NCBI RefSeq assembly: GCF_014641595.1
Contig: NZ_BMIA01000001.1
Coordinates: 2,418,426-2,482,425 of the forward strand
Direction: 5' to 3'
DNA length: 64,000 nt
From: Dyadobacter endophyticus
Lineage (GTDB): Bacteria > Bacteroidota > Bacteroidia > Cytophagales > Spirosomataceae
The notes under the pieces are model-generated. The model did no database searches. It had not been told where the DNA came from and saw only the letters and a program-made list of their open reading frames with translations. Position numbers and translations under genes: made by a program. Below are positions 8,593 through 16,708 of this stretch, piece by piece. Every line of letters begins with the position of its first letter. Position 1 is the stretch's first letter.

Positions 8593-9798
8593 TTATTTAC
8601 CCATTACCGGTAGTCCGCTGGGAACACTTTTGGGTATCGATTTATCAAACGAATCGTCATTAAGCGTGTTCAGAAACTCCACGATCCGGGAAATGTCTTT
8701 GAAATTGACGTCCATTTGCGTCGCGAGCGGATCGATCTGCCCTTCCTTTACATTCGGGTTCAGCAGTTTCCCACCTGCAATATCCTCATAGAACATGAGT
8801 ACCTGGTCGAGGGTAACAAATTTGCCACTGTGCATATAGGGGCCGGTGAACCTGAGGTTGCGGAGCGACGGTGTCCTGAATGCATACTTTTTATCGGCGC
8901 CAGAGTCGCTTTCCCGTCTGTTTTCTGTATCGGGTACGCCGAGGACGTGCAATTTAAAATCGGAGAACATCGGGCCGGAGTGGCACTTGGCACATCCCGT
9001 GGCGAGGAATGCATTCATTCCCTCCTTTTCGCCGGTCGATAATGCATTGCTATCGCCGCGCATGTACTGATCGAAACGCGTGTTGTTCGCCACGAGCGTA
9101 CGTTCATACGCAGCGAGGGAGCGGGCGAGATTCACCCGGCTGACGGGCGACTGGTCCTTAGGAAATGCCACCGAAAACAGCCTGCGGTATTCAGGGAGCC
9201 GGGAAAGCCTTGCCACTACTTCGTCGAGGATACCGGTTTCGTGAAAACCATTTCCCCGCATTTCTTCCAAAGTCTTGATAGGTTCCAACGCCTGCTCCTC
9301 CAATCCCCTGGCCCGGTTATCCCAAAACATCGGGGCCGAAGCAGGGTCGTAGACTTCATTATTTCTAAGCCCGTTGAAGGCTGTATTCACTACGCTTTGG
9401 GAATTTCTTTTAACAAACGGGATGTCGTTCGGGTCTGTGAACCTGCGGTTTTGCCCTCGCCCGACGCCATTTACACCAATGGATGTTTCGAGGAATTCCG
9501 CGTAATTGAATTCGGGCTGATGGCACGTAGCACAGGCCACATCCTTATTCCCCGAAAGAACAGGGTCGAAGAACAGCAACCTGCCCAGCGCCACTTTTTC
9601 GGGCGTCGAGGGGTTATCGGCGGGGTCCGTGGGCGTCAGCGGCAATGCGCCGAGGTCCGCGATCGTTTCCACCTGCTCCTCCGCCTTTTCCGATACTGCA
9701 TTCCGCTCGCCGCATGAAAAAAACATAGTGGCGGCACCCAGGGTCAAAATACAATTCCTTAACACTTCAATCGATATTCCTGCCATTCCAATCTCCAT
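8593..9798 (-). CDS. Di-haem cytochrome c peroxidase family lipoprotein
   Basis: A 401-aa protein (start taken at 9798, an ATG leading into a lipoprotein signal with the lipobox before Cys in MFFSC; an ATG at 9786 and a start at 9849 are possible). Two c-type haem sites are present, CATCHQ and CAKCHS. Between them lie conserved CcpA/MauG family segments (LGRLLFFDPVLSGN, FDQYMRGD). The C-terminus contains FRTPSLRNLRFTGPYMHSGKF, typical of the bacterial di-haem peroxidases. These enzymes reduce hydrogen peroxide with electrons from small cytochromes, while MauG homologues oxidise protein residues. It should sit lipid-anchored in the periplasm. The ThuA gene follows on the same strand. Confidence 0.9.
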   Translation of the reverse strand: MEIGMAGISIEVLRNCILTLGAATMFFSCGERNAVSEKAEEQVETIADLGALPLTPTDPADNPSTPEKVALGRLLFFDPVLSGNKDVACATCHQPEFNYAEFLETSIGVNGVGRGQNRRFTDPNDIPFVKRNSQSVVNTAFNGLRNNEVYDPASAPMFWDNRARGLEEQALEPIKTLEEMRGNGFHETGILDEVVARLSRLPEYRRLFSVAFPKDQSPVSRVNLARSLAAYERTLVANNTRFDQYMRGDSNALSTGEKEGMNAFLATGCAKCHSGPMFSDFKLHVLGVPDTENRRESDSGADKKYAFRTPSLRNLRFTGPYMHSGKFVTLDQVLMFYEDIAGGKLLNPNVKEGQIDPLATQMDVNFKDISRIVEFLNTLNDDSFDKSIPKSVPSGLPVMGK

Positions 9799-9893
9799 AT
9801 TCAACTCAAACTCCCTTATATAAGGCAAGTAGGAACAGAAATTTACCATTCATCTGGCATCAATAACAATGATGAAGGTCATACCTGCTATTT

Positions 9894-10034
9894 TTAATCG
9901 GCACGCAGGTTCTTGACCGGGTTCAACAGCGCCGTTTTGACGGCCTGGAAACTAATCGTGACGACAGCCAGCAACAATGCTGCGAGCGCTGCCATTGCCA
10001 GTACTTGCCAGCCGATGGTAATGCGATAGGCAAC
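9894..10034 (-). pseudogene. C-terminal remnant of a MacB/FtsX-type ABC permease
   Basis: Read on the minus strand, about 46 codons encode the characteristic end of a Bacteroidota FtsX-family permease: AYRITIGWQVLAMA, then LLLAVVTISFQAVKTALL, then NPVKNLRAD and a stop at 9894. Upstream the frame meets a stop (TAG, about 10 codons further). No start or N-terminal part exists in the 0.1 kb before the AraC promoter. It is therefore the tail of a deleted gene. The break at about 10035 marks a past deletion or insertion next to the AraC/MFS pair. Confidence 0.75.
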
Positions 10035-10086
10035 TGGCAGGGGACGGTTTGGGAGCTAGCAAGAAGGCCGATCCCTCCGCAAGATG

Positions 10087-10117
10087 TTTGATGTGGCAGT
10101 ACAAATAATTATCTTTG
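10087..10117 (+). promoter_or_regulatory. Promoter of the AraC gene
   Basis: TTTG (10087-10090), a 19-bp spacer and TATCTTTG (10110-10117) fit the Bacteroidota consensus TTTG-N19-TANNTTTG exactly. It ends 29 bp before the ATG at 10147 and overlaps the codons of a longer open frame starting at 10084, so it decides the start. Confidence 0.75.
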
Positions 10118-10146
10118 GCTTTGATTTGTATAATACCAAAGCACCA

Positions 10147-11049
10147 ATGCATACCGAAACGCTGCAACAGTTTTATGAGCGCACGAAACAGCCGATGCCC
10201 GCAGAGCTGGCTTCGCAGTCCAATGTGAGCCACTTCAATGTAAAACAGCGCACCTGCCTAAACAGAATGACGCCCTATAACCGGCGCGACTATTATAAAA
10301 TCTGCCTGATCATCGGGCAGGGCATGCACTTGGCGGGCGGCAGAGAAACGCCTATCGAAGGTGCCGGCATTATTTTTTCAAACCCCGGGGTACCGTCTTC
10401 CTACCACGCTGTTTCGGAGTCGCAAACAGGTTTCTACTGCCTTTTCAACGACACATTCCTGCTCAACAGCATCCGGCAGGAGATACGCTACCGGAGTGCG
10501 TTGTTCAACCCTGCCATTCAGGCGGTAATCCCGCTGGATGTTGTCGACCGCGAGCGTTTCAGCAGCCTCTTCGGCGAGATGGAGCGCTTATTATCAACCA
10601 CATACACTTACAGGTTCGATATGATCAGGAGCTTATTGCAAATGATCATCCTGGAAGGCATACGCTTGCAGGGTCCGGTTACTAACGAAAACACTGCCGA
10701 CCGCCTGATCTCCCGCTTTTTTGGCTTACTCAACCAGCAATTCCCCGTCGACTCGCCGGAAAACCCCCTGAGATTACTCACACCCGCCGCCTATGCCGAC
10801 CAGTTGAGCATTCATGTCAACCATTTAAACAATGTGCTTAAAAAAACGACGGGCAAAACTACCCGGGAGATTATTCACGAACGCATTGTGGAAGAGGCTA
10901 AAACATTGCTACTGAACACCGACTGGGATGCCGCCCAGATCGCCTACACGCTCGGCTTCGAGTACCCCTCCCATTTCAACAAGTATTTCAAACAGAATAC
11001 CCAAACCACTCCCCTGCTATTCCGGGAGCAGCTACGGCATGCCAATTGA
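10147..11049 (+). CDS. AraC family transcriptional regulator
   Basis: A 300-aa regulator. The start at 10147 (MHTETLQQFYERTKQPMP) is chosen because a full promoter lies immediately upstream inside the longer frame. The N-terminal two-thirds resemble the cupin-like sensing part of AraC proteins. The C-terminal ~100 residues carry two helix-turn-helix units: LSIHVNHLNNVLKKTTGKT and the signature AQIAYTLGFEYPSHFNKYFKQ. The stop is 86 bp before the start of the efflux pump gene on the same strand, so it is the likely regulator of that pump. The effector is unknown. Confidence 0.92.
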   Translation: MHTETLQQFYERTKQPMPAELASQSNVSHFNVKQRTCLNRMTPYNRRDYYKICLIIGQGMHLAGGRETPIEGAGIIFSNPGVPSSYHAVSESQTGFYCLFNDTFLLNSIRQEIRYRSALFNPAIQAVIPLDVVDRERFSSLFGEMERLLSTTYTYRFDMIRSLLQMIILEGIRLQGPVTNENTADRLISRFFGLLNQQFPVDSPENPLRLLTPAAYADQLSIHVNHLNNVLKKTTGKTTREIIHERIVEEAKTLLLNTDWDAAQIAYTLGFEYPSHFNKYFKQNTQTTPLLFREQLRHAN

Positions 11050-11108
11050 CATTTGATTTATATAAGCATTGCTTTGATTCATATTACCTACTGATTTGCT
11101 TGCAGCCC

Positions 11109-11116
11109 TACCTTTG
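11109..11116 (+). promoter_or_regulatory. -7 promoter element of the MFS gene
   Basis: TACCTTTG matches TANNTTTG and lies 19 bp before the ATG at 11136. A TTTG occurs at 11095-11098 but at the wrong spacing, which would suit an activator-dependent promoter (inference). Confidence 0.55.
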
Positions 11117-11135
11117 GGACATTAATAGCAAGCAT

Positions 11136-12371
11136 ATGAAAAGACTTAAAGAATCCAATAAAACAGTCAGCACCGTTCTGGCCCTCAGCCTGATCCCCAT
11201 CACAGGCTTTGCGCTCGACGTGTTCATTCCCTCACTCCCAGCCATGAGCGCGCGGCTGCACGCTACGCCCGAGGCCGTGCAATTGTGTATCTCCATTTTT
11301 CTCGCAACTTACGGCGTAAGCCAGCTGCTGGTCGGTGGCTTGCTCGACAGCTATGGCCGTTTCTGGCCCAATATCTTCGCGCTGGCGGGTTTCAGTGCCG
11401 CCAGTTTCGTCATCGCAAACACCGAAAGCCTTGAAATGATTTATGTGATGCGGGCTGTACAGGGAGTGATGTCTGCAGTGATCGTGGTCAGCAAAAGATC
11501 CTTTTTCTTCGACCTTTTCGAAGGCGAAAAACTGAAACATTACACGAGCCTATTTTCCGTGATCTGGTCGGCGGCGCCGATCATTGCGCCTTTTCTGGGC
11601 GGGTACCTGCAAACGCGCTTCGGCTGGCAGTCAAATTTCTACTTCCTCGGCTTTTTCGGGTTGGTATTTCTTGCATTGGAGCTTCTGTTCAGCGGCGAAA
11701 CCATCGCCTCAAAAGCACCATTTCGCCTGAAAACCATCGGTAATGCCTACCGGTCGATGCTCGGGACCTGGGATTTCACTTCGGGCCTGCTCATTCTGGG
11801 CTTGTCGTACGCCGTTCTGATGATCTATAACATGTCGAGCCCGTTCCTGATCGAAGAAGTAATGCATTACCCCGCAACCGTCACGGGCAATTGCTCCATG
11901 ATTTCGGGCCTGGCCATGCTCGGTGGAAGCTTGCTATCCAAAGCGCTTATTTCCAAGCCATTCTATCAAAGATTATTCACAGCAGCCGTGGCGCAACTGG
12001 CCGTTTCGGGTGTGCTCATCGTGCTTACATTACAGTACCACAACCTGTACACGCTGATGGTATACGTGATTTTGCTGCACTCGGCGTCAGGTTTCATTTT
12101 CAATGGCATGCTTGCCTATTGCCTTACCCGGTTTTCGCAATTCGGCGGATTGGCAAGCGGATTAACGGGCGGCGGGTACATTCTTTCGACCTCGGCATTC
12201 AGCTACGTTGTCGTGAAGGCCATCCGCATCGACAGCCAGGTTTGGCTCGGCGCTGGCTATGCGGCACTGATTTTGGCTGTGCTGGTGCTCATCATCCGCA
12301 CCAAATGGCTGGAACGCAGCGCGAAAAGCGAAGTATTAAAAGAAGATGAGGTGATGTTAATTATCGAGTAA
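11136..12371 (+). CDS. MFS drug-resistance transporter, Bcr/CflA type
   Basis: A 411-aa, 12-TM major facilitator. The start at 11136 (MKRLKESNK) is preferred to 11046 because the extra residues would overlap the AraC stop and contain the -7 element. The first helix carries the Bcr/CflA signature TGFALDVFIPSLPAM, with the Asp typical of this subfamily. The motif-A loop reads GGLLDSYGRFWP. The family exports drugs or metabolites by proton antiport across the inner membrane. The AraC gene upstream is its probable regulator. The substrate is not predictable. Confidence 0.9.
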   Translation: MKRLKESNKTVSTVLALSLIPITGFALDVFIPSLPAMSARLHATPEAVQLCISIFLATYGVSQLLVGGLLDSYGRFWPNIFALAGFSAASFVIANTESLEMIYVMRAVQGVMSAVIVVSKRSFFFDLFEGEKLKHYTSLFSVIWSAAPIIAPFLGGYLQTRFGWQSNFYFLGFFGLVFLALELLFSGETIASKAPFRLKTIGNAYRSMLGTWDFTSGLLILGLSYAVLMIYNMSSPFLIEEVMHYPATVTGNCSMISGLAMLGGSLLSKALISKPFYQRLFTAAVAQLAVSGVLIVLTLQYHNLYTLMVYVILLHSASGFIFNGMLAYCLTRFSQFGGLASGLTGGGYILSTSAFSYVVVKAIRIDSQVWLGAGYAALILAVLVLIIRTKWLERSAKSEVLKEDEVMLIIE

Positions 12372-12492
12372 CATGCGGACAAGGAAATCCCTGCTGAATC
12401 TTGCCTGCGGCAGCACAGCATTTACCATCGCTGGCGCGCCCGGATTGTCGTAGCGGCTTATCAGTACTATACAATCTTTCCCAATCTGTTAG
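12358..12492 (-). pseudogene. Possible C-terminal remnant of a serine hydrolase (beta-lactamase-like)
   Basis: On the minus strand a ~44-codon frame ending at a stop at 12358-12360 reads IGKDCIVLISRYDNPGAPAM, then VNAVLPQARFSRDF. The segment around LISRYDNPGAP resembles the C-terminal strand VIVLSNYDNPVA of Bacteroidota serine hydrolases. The frame is closed by a stop upstream and has no body. It overlaps the last 14 bp of the MFS gene. The call is tentative; chance similarity is possible. Confidence 0.35.
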
Positions 12493-12578
12493 GATCAAAA
12501 CTGGCCCATTTACGCATCTTAAGAGCCTTATAATGCGACAGCGCGGCCTGGTAACACCACCGGCAAGCCTATCGGAAG

Positions 12579-12614
12579 AGCCCCGCGATACGAGCGTATT
12601 TGCGGGGCTTTTTA
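12579..12614 (+). terminator. Strong rho-independent terminator
   Basis: AGCCCCGC (12579-12586) pairs with GCGGGGCT (12602-12609), with an inner ATACG/CGTAT helix, followed by TTTTT. It stands 207 bp beyond the MFS stop, farther than usual, so it may end a longer MFS mRNA or a small untranslated transcript. Confidence 0.8.
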
Positions 12615-13091
12615 CTGCCCGACCTTCGCAGCCCGCATCGTACCACCATTCACAAAAAGGTTAAAAATAAATTAAAAAAAACAGGGAACTGCTTTGCTGT
12701 AATTCTTATACTTTTTCGATCTTTATGACGTCTGAATTAAAGACGAAACTCAATCCCTAACAAACGTAAAGCATGTCCCCTATCAACAATTTACTTCCTA
12801 GCCTGTTACCGCTCGGCCGGTCAGAACGCGGGCGAACGTATAGCAGTGCAAGTAACTGGCGGTTTCCGAAATAATCTATTTTCCGGCCCGAACTGTCCTC
12901 TTCTCGTTTCTGGAACAGCAACTCTTTTTTTAACCGATCGCTTAGCCATCGGTTACAACCATGGACGCTCCATGTGTGTCAAGTGTTTGCTATACCCTTC
13001 AAAGCAGGGAAGCCCAGTCGGCAATCAAGGTTCAGGAAAGTTTGAAATACCCGACACCAGGTGTATCAGGAAATAATAACTCAGATTATTG
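12615..13091. other. Intergenic region before the glycosyltransferase cluster
   Basis: It is AT-rich at 12660-12720 and contains an inverted repeat, AACCGAT (12932-12938) and ATCGGTT (12948-12954), with a 9-nt loop and no T-run behind it. A 33-codon open frame (12773-12874) is present but unsupported. No TANNTTTG element was found within 40 bp of the first glycosyltransferase start. Confidence 0.4.
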
Positions 13092-13889
13092 ATGGATTCC
13101 GCTCCGGCAACATCGCTCATTATTGCAACTTATAACTGGGCGGAAGCGCTGCATTGCAGCCTTTTGAGTGTTATAAAGCAGAAAATCTTACCAACGGAGG
13201 TAGTCATCGCCGACGATGGTTCCGACAAACGGACGCTGGAAGTGGTCCGCAAAATGCAGGAAACATGTCCTGTGCCGATTATCCATGCGTGGCACGAGGA
13301 CGTCGGGTTCCGCAAAAGCCAGATCCTTAATAAAGCGATCGGACAGTGTTCCGGCTCTTACGTGATCCAGGTAGATGGCGATGTGCTCCTGCATACTTCT
13401 TTCGTGGCAGATCACCTGGCCGCGGCCGAGCGCGGGACGTTCATACGCGGGTCACGTGCGCGGCTTACTCCGGCGAAGACCGACGAACTACTCCGGGCCC
13501 CGGGCACGCACGTCAGCATCTTTTCAAAAGGAGTTTACAACAGGCTGAATGCATTGCGGTTACCTGTGCTGCAATCACTCGGGCAGCGCAAGGAAATGAA
13601 GAGCCGGAGCGTCCGAGGCAGCAATCTCTCCTATTGGAAGGAAGATTTCCTGCGCGTGAACGGCTACAACAATGAACTCAGTGGATGGGGCCATGAAGAC
13701 GAAGAACTGGCGGCCCGCTTCATCAATAACAATATCATTAAAAAGATCGTGAAGCTGGGTGCCGTGCAGTACCACCTGCACCACGAAGAACTGCCGCGGT
13801 CGAACGAGCCGGTCCACCGCCAGATCATTCAACATACCCTGCTAACAAAAGTCAAAAGATGCCTTAATGGATATGAAAACCTTCTCTAA
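13092..13889 (+). CDS. Family 2 glycosyltransferase with galactosyltransferase-like C-terminus
   Basis: A 265-aa GT-A enzyme. The ATG at 13092 is used; an adjacent TTG at 13089 would add one residue. The GT2 nucleotide-binding start is SLIIATYNWAEAL, the nucleotide pocket VVIADDGS, and the metal-binding motif VDGD (VIQVDGDVLLH). The C-terminal segment RGSNLSYWKEDFLRVNGYNN...GWGHEDEELAARF is the Glyco_transf_7C domain found in chondroitin-type and other sugar transferases. No membrane segment is evident. It overlaps the next gene, a close paralogue, by 23 bp, so they are translationally coupled. Its role is probably assembly of a surface glycan; donor and acceptor are unknown. Confidence 0.9.
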   Translation: MDSAPATSLIIATYNWAEALHCSLLSVIKQKILPTEVVIADDGSDKRTLEVVRKMQETCPVPIIHAWHEDVGFRKSQILNKAIGQCSGSYVIQVDGDVLLHTSFVADHLAAAERGTFIRGSRARLTPAKTDELLRAPGTHVSIFSKGVYNRLNALRLPVLQSLGQRKEMKSRSVRGSNLSYWKEDFLRVNGYNNELSGWGHEDEELAARFINNNIIKKIVKLGAVQYHLHHEELPRSNEPVHRQIIQHTLLTKVKRCLNGYENLL

Positions 13890-14721
13890 GAGCGCGCTGA
13901 TTATTTCCACCTACAACTGGCCGGAAGCATTGCGGCTTTGCCTGCTCAGCGTCAGAGAGCAGTCGGTATTGCCCGATGAAGTGATTATCGCCGACGACGG
14001 GTCTACGGGGCAAACCGCGGAGGTGATCGAAGCCCTGCGACCTTCTTTTCCGATGAAACTGATCCATGTCTGGCAGGAAGACGAAGGTTTTCAACTTTCG
14101 AAAATCCGCAACAAAGCCATTGCGAGCAGTTCGGCCGACTATATTATCCAGATCGACGGAGACCTTATCCTGCATAAACATTTTGTCAAAGACCACCTGG
14201 CATTGAGCAAACGCGGCACCTTTGTTGCAGGAAGCAGGGTACTGATGAACAAGGAATTATCCGAAAACATGCTGGGCAGACAACAAGCCAGGGTAGCACC
14301 GTTTCAACAGGGACTCGGGAATTTCTCGAACCGGTTCAGCATCACCTGGCTGTGCAGGTACATGGCCGATCGCTACAAAACGCAGGACATATTTGCTTTG
14401 CGCGGCTGCAATATGGCCTTCTGGCGGGAAGACCTCCTGCGTGTAAATGGCTACAACGAGGTGTTTCATGCCTGGGGCCGTGAGGACAATGAAATTGCCG
14501 TTCGGTTGCTCAACGCAGGCCTGAAAAAACGGGCTGCCAAATTCGGCGGGGTGGTTTTTCACATTTATCATCCTGAAGTGGACCGTGGCGGCTGCCCAAA
14601 AAATGAAGCGTACCTCACCGATGCGCTGCTCAACAAAACGGTTTATTGCAGCAAAGGCATTCATCAATATCTTGAAAGTATCGAGCCGGTCCGGATGGCT
14701 GAGCAGGAATTTGCGCTTTAA
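13867..14721 (+). CDS. Family 2 glycosyltransferase, tandem paralogue
   Basis: A 284-aa paralogue of the preceding gene, starting inside its 3' end. Shared features are ALIISTYNWPEALRLCLLSV, VIIADDGSTG, the metal motif IDGD (IIQIDGDLILH) and the C-terminal RGCNMAFWREDLLRVNGYNE...AWGREDNEIAVRL domain. The middle differs in length and sequence from its neighbour, suggesting a different acceptor. It could start at 13867 or at the second ATG (13873). Three bases separate it from the next glycosyltransferase, so the three form an operon. Confidence 0.9.
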   Translation: MDMKTFSKSALIISTYNWPEALRLCLLSVREQSVLPDEVIIADDGSTGQTAEVIEALRPSFPMKLIHVWQEDEGFQLSKIRNKAIASSSADYIIQIDGDLILHKHFVKDHLALSKRGTFVAGSRVLMNKELSENMLGRQQARVAPFQQGLGNFSNRFSITWLCRYMADRYKTQDIFALRGCNMAFWREDLLRVNGYNEVFHAWGREDNEIAVRLLNAGLKKRAAKFGGVVFHIYHPEVDRGGCPKNEAYLTDALLNKTVYCSKGIHQYLESIEPVRMAEQEFAL

Positions 14722-14724
14722 TGC

Positions 14725-15432
14725 ATGGGTAACAGTGAATTGATTTCAGTCATCCTGGTCACGTATAATGCAGAAGGTTTTTTGCAGCGATGCCTGGACA
14801 GCATTTACAGCCAGCATTACCCGCATATCGAGATCATCGTCATGGATGGCGGCAGTACCGACGGAACGGCGGCCGTTCTTAGCAGTAACGCCGGCAAACT
14901 GGCTTTCTGGAAAAGTGAAAAGGACGGCGGGATCTATGAAGCGATGAACAAAGCCCTGGACCATGCCCGGGGTAAGTGGATTTATTTCATCGGAGCAGAC
15001 GATATCCTTACCCCCGCATTTTCGCAAATGCTTGCCGGGTTAACTGACCCCTATGCCATTTATTACGGCAGCGTACTCAAAGCCGGCCAAAAATACCTGG
15101 GAGAAATGGCACCCTACAAGCAGGCAAAAACGGGCATCAACCATCAGGCGATCATCTACCCCGCCGGGGTATTCTCCCTGCGCAGGTACGACACCCGCTA
15201 CCGCATTTCAGCAGATCACGTGTTCAACATGCAGTGCCACAGCGACAGCCGCTACCACTTTGTTTTCAGGGATTTCGATATCGCACTTTTCAACGATACA
15301 GGCATATCGTCCACACAGAAGGACCTCGTATTTGAAAAAGAGAAGGCCAGGCTGATCTTGAAGCACTTCGGACCGGTGATTTATGTAAGATTTTTATTCA
15401 AAAAACTGAAAGAACGAATTTTCAGCCATTAA
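14725..15432 (+). CDS. Family 2 glycosyltransferase
   Basis: A 235-aa GT2 enzyme of a different subfamily (WcaA/colanic-acid type). Motifs are [53 protein letters not shown] and the metal-site segment [11 protein letters not shown]. It is third in the plus-strand operon and converges with the next gene, overlapping it by 4 bp. Its absence of a Glyco_transf_7C domain distinguishes it from its two upstream neighbours. Function: addition of one sugar to a lipid-linked or surface glycan (inferred from context). Confidence 0.9.
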   Translation: MGNSELISVILVTYNAEGFLQRCLDSIYSQHYPHIEIIVMDGGSTDGTAAVLSSNAGKLAFWKSEKDGGIYEAMNKALDHARGKWIYFIGADDILTPAFSQMLAGLTDPYAIYYGSVLKAGQKYLGEMAPYKQAKTGINHQAIIYPAGVFSLRRYDTRYRISADHVFNMQCHSDSRYHFVFRDFDIALFNDTGISSTQKDLVFEKEKARLILKHFGPVIYVRFLFKKLKERIFSH

Positions 15433-16292
15433 AAACTTTCCTGCATTACCATTCCCACATTCCTGTCGAATACTATCTTAGGCGGAAGGCCGAGGAGTTT
15501 CACAAGCAGCCGGTTCCGCCATTTTCTTTTTGGAATAATACGAATCAAAACCATCATCGCGCGGCAAATGGCTAGCTGCAATGCATTGCTATTGTCCTTT
15601 ACGAGCAATTGTTTTACTTCCTCTAAATATTGGTCGCGCTGGTCGTAGCTCTTCTGGTTTTCGGTCCGGAAACGGAAACCACCGAGCAGGAAAGAGGTCG
15701 AATACAGGCGCTCGTATCTGAAAAACCGGAGCCAAAGTTCGAAATCTGCTGCCAGCGGGTGGTTTTGGTCAATCAAACTACCCGCCTGATCCCACAACCC
15801 GCGCCGCCAAAAGACCGATTCCTGCTGGATAAACCGCCCATCGAACAATTGAAGCCGCAATCTCGACCAACGCTGGCCGTACGGAAGGTCGTCATAAAGG
15901 AAAGCCCGTCCGCTTTCGTCGAAGAAGGTGTTGGCCCCCATGATCCACTTCACGTGCGCAAACCGTCCGAAAAGGTCGGCGACCGTAAAGAGCGACTTCG
16001 GGTGATACATATCGTCGGCATTGAGCCACGCCATGATATCACCCGACGACCGTGCAAAGCCCTTCTGCAAGGCATCGTAAAGGCCATTATCCTCCTCACT
16101 GACCCACCAGGCAAGCTGCTGCTCATATTTCCGGATAATGTCCACAGACCCATCGGTACTCCCGCCGTCGATAATAATGTATTCCAGATTGGGATACCCC
16201 TGCCCCAACACCGACACGATGGTATTTTCCAGGTATTTCCCCTGATTAAACGAGGGGGTCACAATGGTAATCTTCGGCAGGGACATATTCAA
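15429..16292 (-). CDS. Family 2 glycosyltransferase
   Basis: A 287-aa GT2 enzyme with [52 protein letters not shown] and the metal site [10 protein letters not shown]. It belongs to the same broad subfamily as the gene at 14725 but is not a near-identical copy. It is the last gene of a minus-strand operon (transferase, cupin, transferase) with gaps of 18 and 23 bp. It meets the plus-strand operon tail to tail. The Arg-rich C-terminal region may be membrane-proximal, but no clear helix anchor is seen. Confidence 0.9.
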   Translation of the reverse strand: MNMSLPKITIVTPSFNQGKYLENTIVSVLGQGYPNLEYIIIDGGSTDGSVDIIRKYEQQLAWWVSEEDNGLYDALQKGFARSSGDIMAWLNADDMYHPKSLFTVADLFGRFAHVKWIMGANTFFDESGRAFLYDDLPYGQRWSRLRLQLFDGRFIQQESVFWRRGLWDQAGSLIDQNHPLAADFELWLRFFRYERLYSTSFLLGGFRFRTENQKSYDQRDQYLEEVKQLLVKDNSNALQLAICRAMMVLIRIIPKRKWRNRLLVKLLGLPPKIVFDRNVGMVMQESF

Positions 16293-16315
16293 TGCATAAA
16301 ACTTATGGGCAACCG

Positions 16316-16690
16316 TTAAGTAAGCGACAATTCGCGCTGATAGGGCTCGCGTACGCGCTCCGGAACCTCAAACGGCTCGGAGGCGAGTACCATCAGAATG
16401 GAATCGTCGGCAATTTCAAGCATGTCATACCGGTCCTCGGGCGCTAACAGGAGACATTGGTCTGCCGAATTGAGGACAAAGTGCTGATCTTCGGTGCCGG
16501 TGTGGTTGGTGATCAGGCAATTGCCTTTCAGGCAAATGACCGCCTGCTTCATCCGTTTGCGACCATTCTTAAATTGATCGGGGCCATTGACGTAGAAAAT
16601 ACGCTTGATTTCGAACGGAATGACACGCTCGATCACGGTCAGGCTCCCGCGGGTGTCCGTAAAAGTTTTCAGATTAATTAAACGAGCCAA
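16316..16690 (-). CDS. FdtA/WxcM-like cupin lacking the catalytic HxH motif
   Basis: A 124-aa single-domain cupin of the sugar 3,4-ketoisomerase family. Family landmarks are [21 protein letters not shown] at residues 14-34, [41 protein letters not shown]. Active FdtA-type enzymes isomerise dTDP-4-keto-6-deoxyglucose using two His in an RGGHxHK segment. Here that segment reads KNGRKRMKQ, so the HxH position is Asn42-Gly43-Arg44. The usual Trp after PED is also replaced by Arg. The protein is therefore probably not a classical isomerase; it may bind a nucleotide sugar or act on something else. It lies between two glycosyltransferase genes in one operon. Confidence 0.8.
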   Translation of the reverse strand: MARLINLKTFTDTRGSLTVIERVIPFEIKRIFYVNGPDQFKNGRKRMKQAVICLKGNCLITNHTGTEDQHFVLNSADQCLLLAPEDRYDMLEIADDSILMVLASEPFEVPERVREPYQRELSLT

Positions 16691-16708
16691 GGGGTGTTTA
16701 CGATTAGT

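Noticed and set aside
12773..12874. A 33-codon frame (MSPINNLLPSLLPLG) that could be a leader peptide before the glycosyltransferases
   Set aside because: The following inverted repeat at 12932-12954 lacks a T-run and there is no regulatory codon run, so attenuation is not supported.
12932..12954. Hairpin AACCGAT/ATCGGTT considered as a terminator
   Set aside because: T residues precede rather than follow the stem on the plus strand, and the minus strand has A residues after it.
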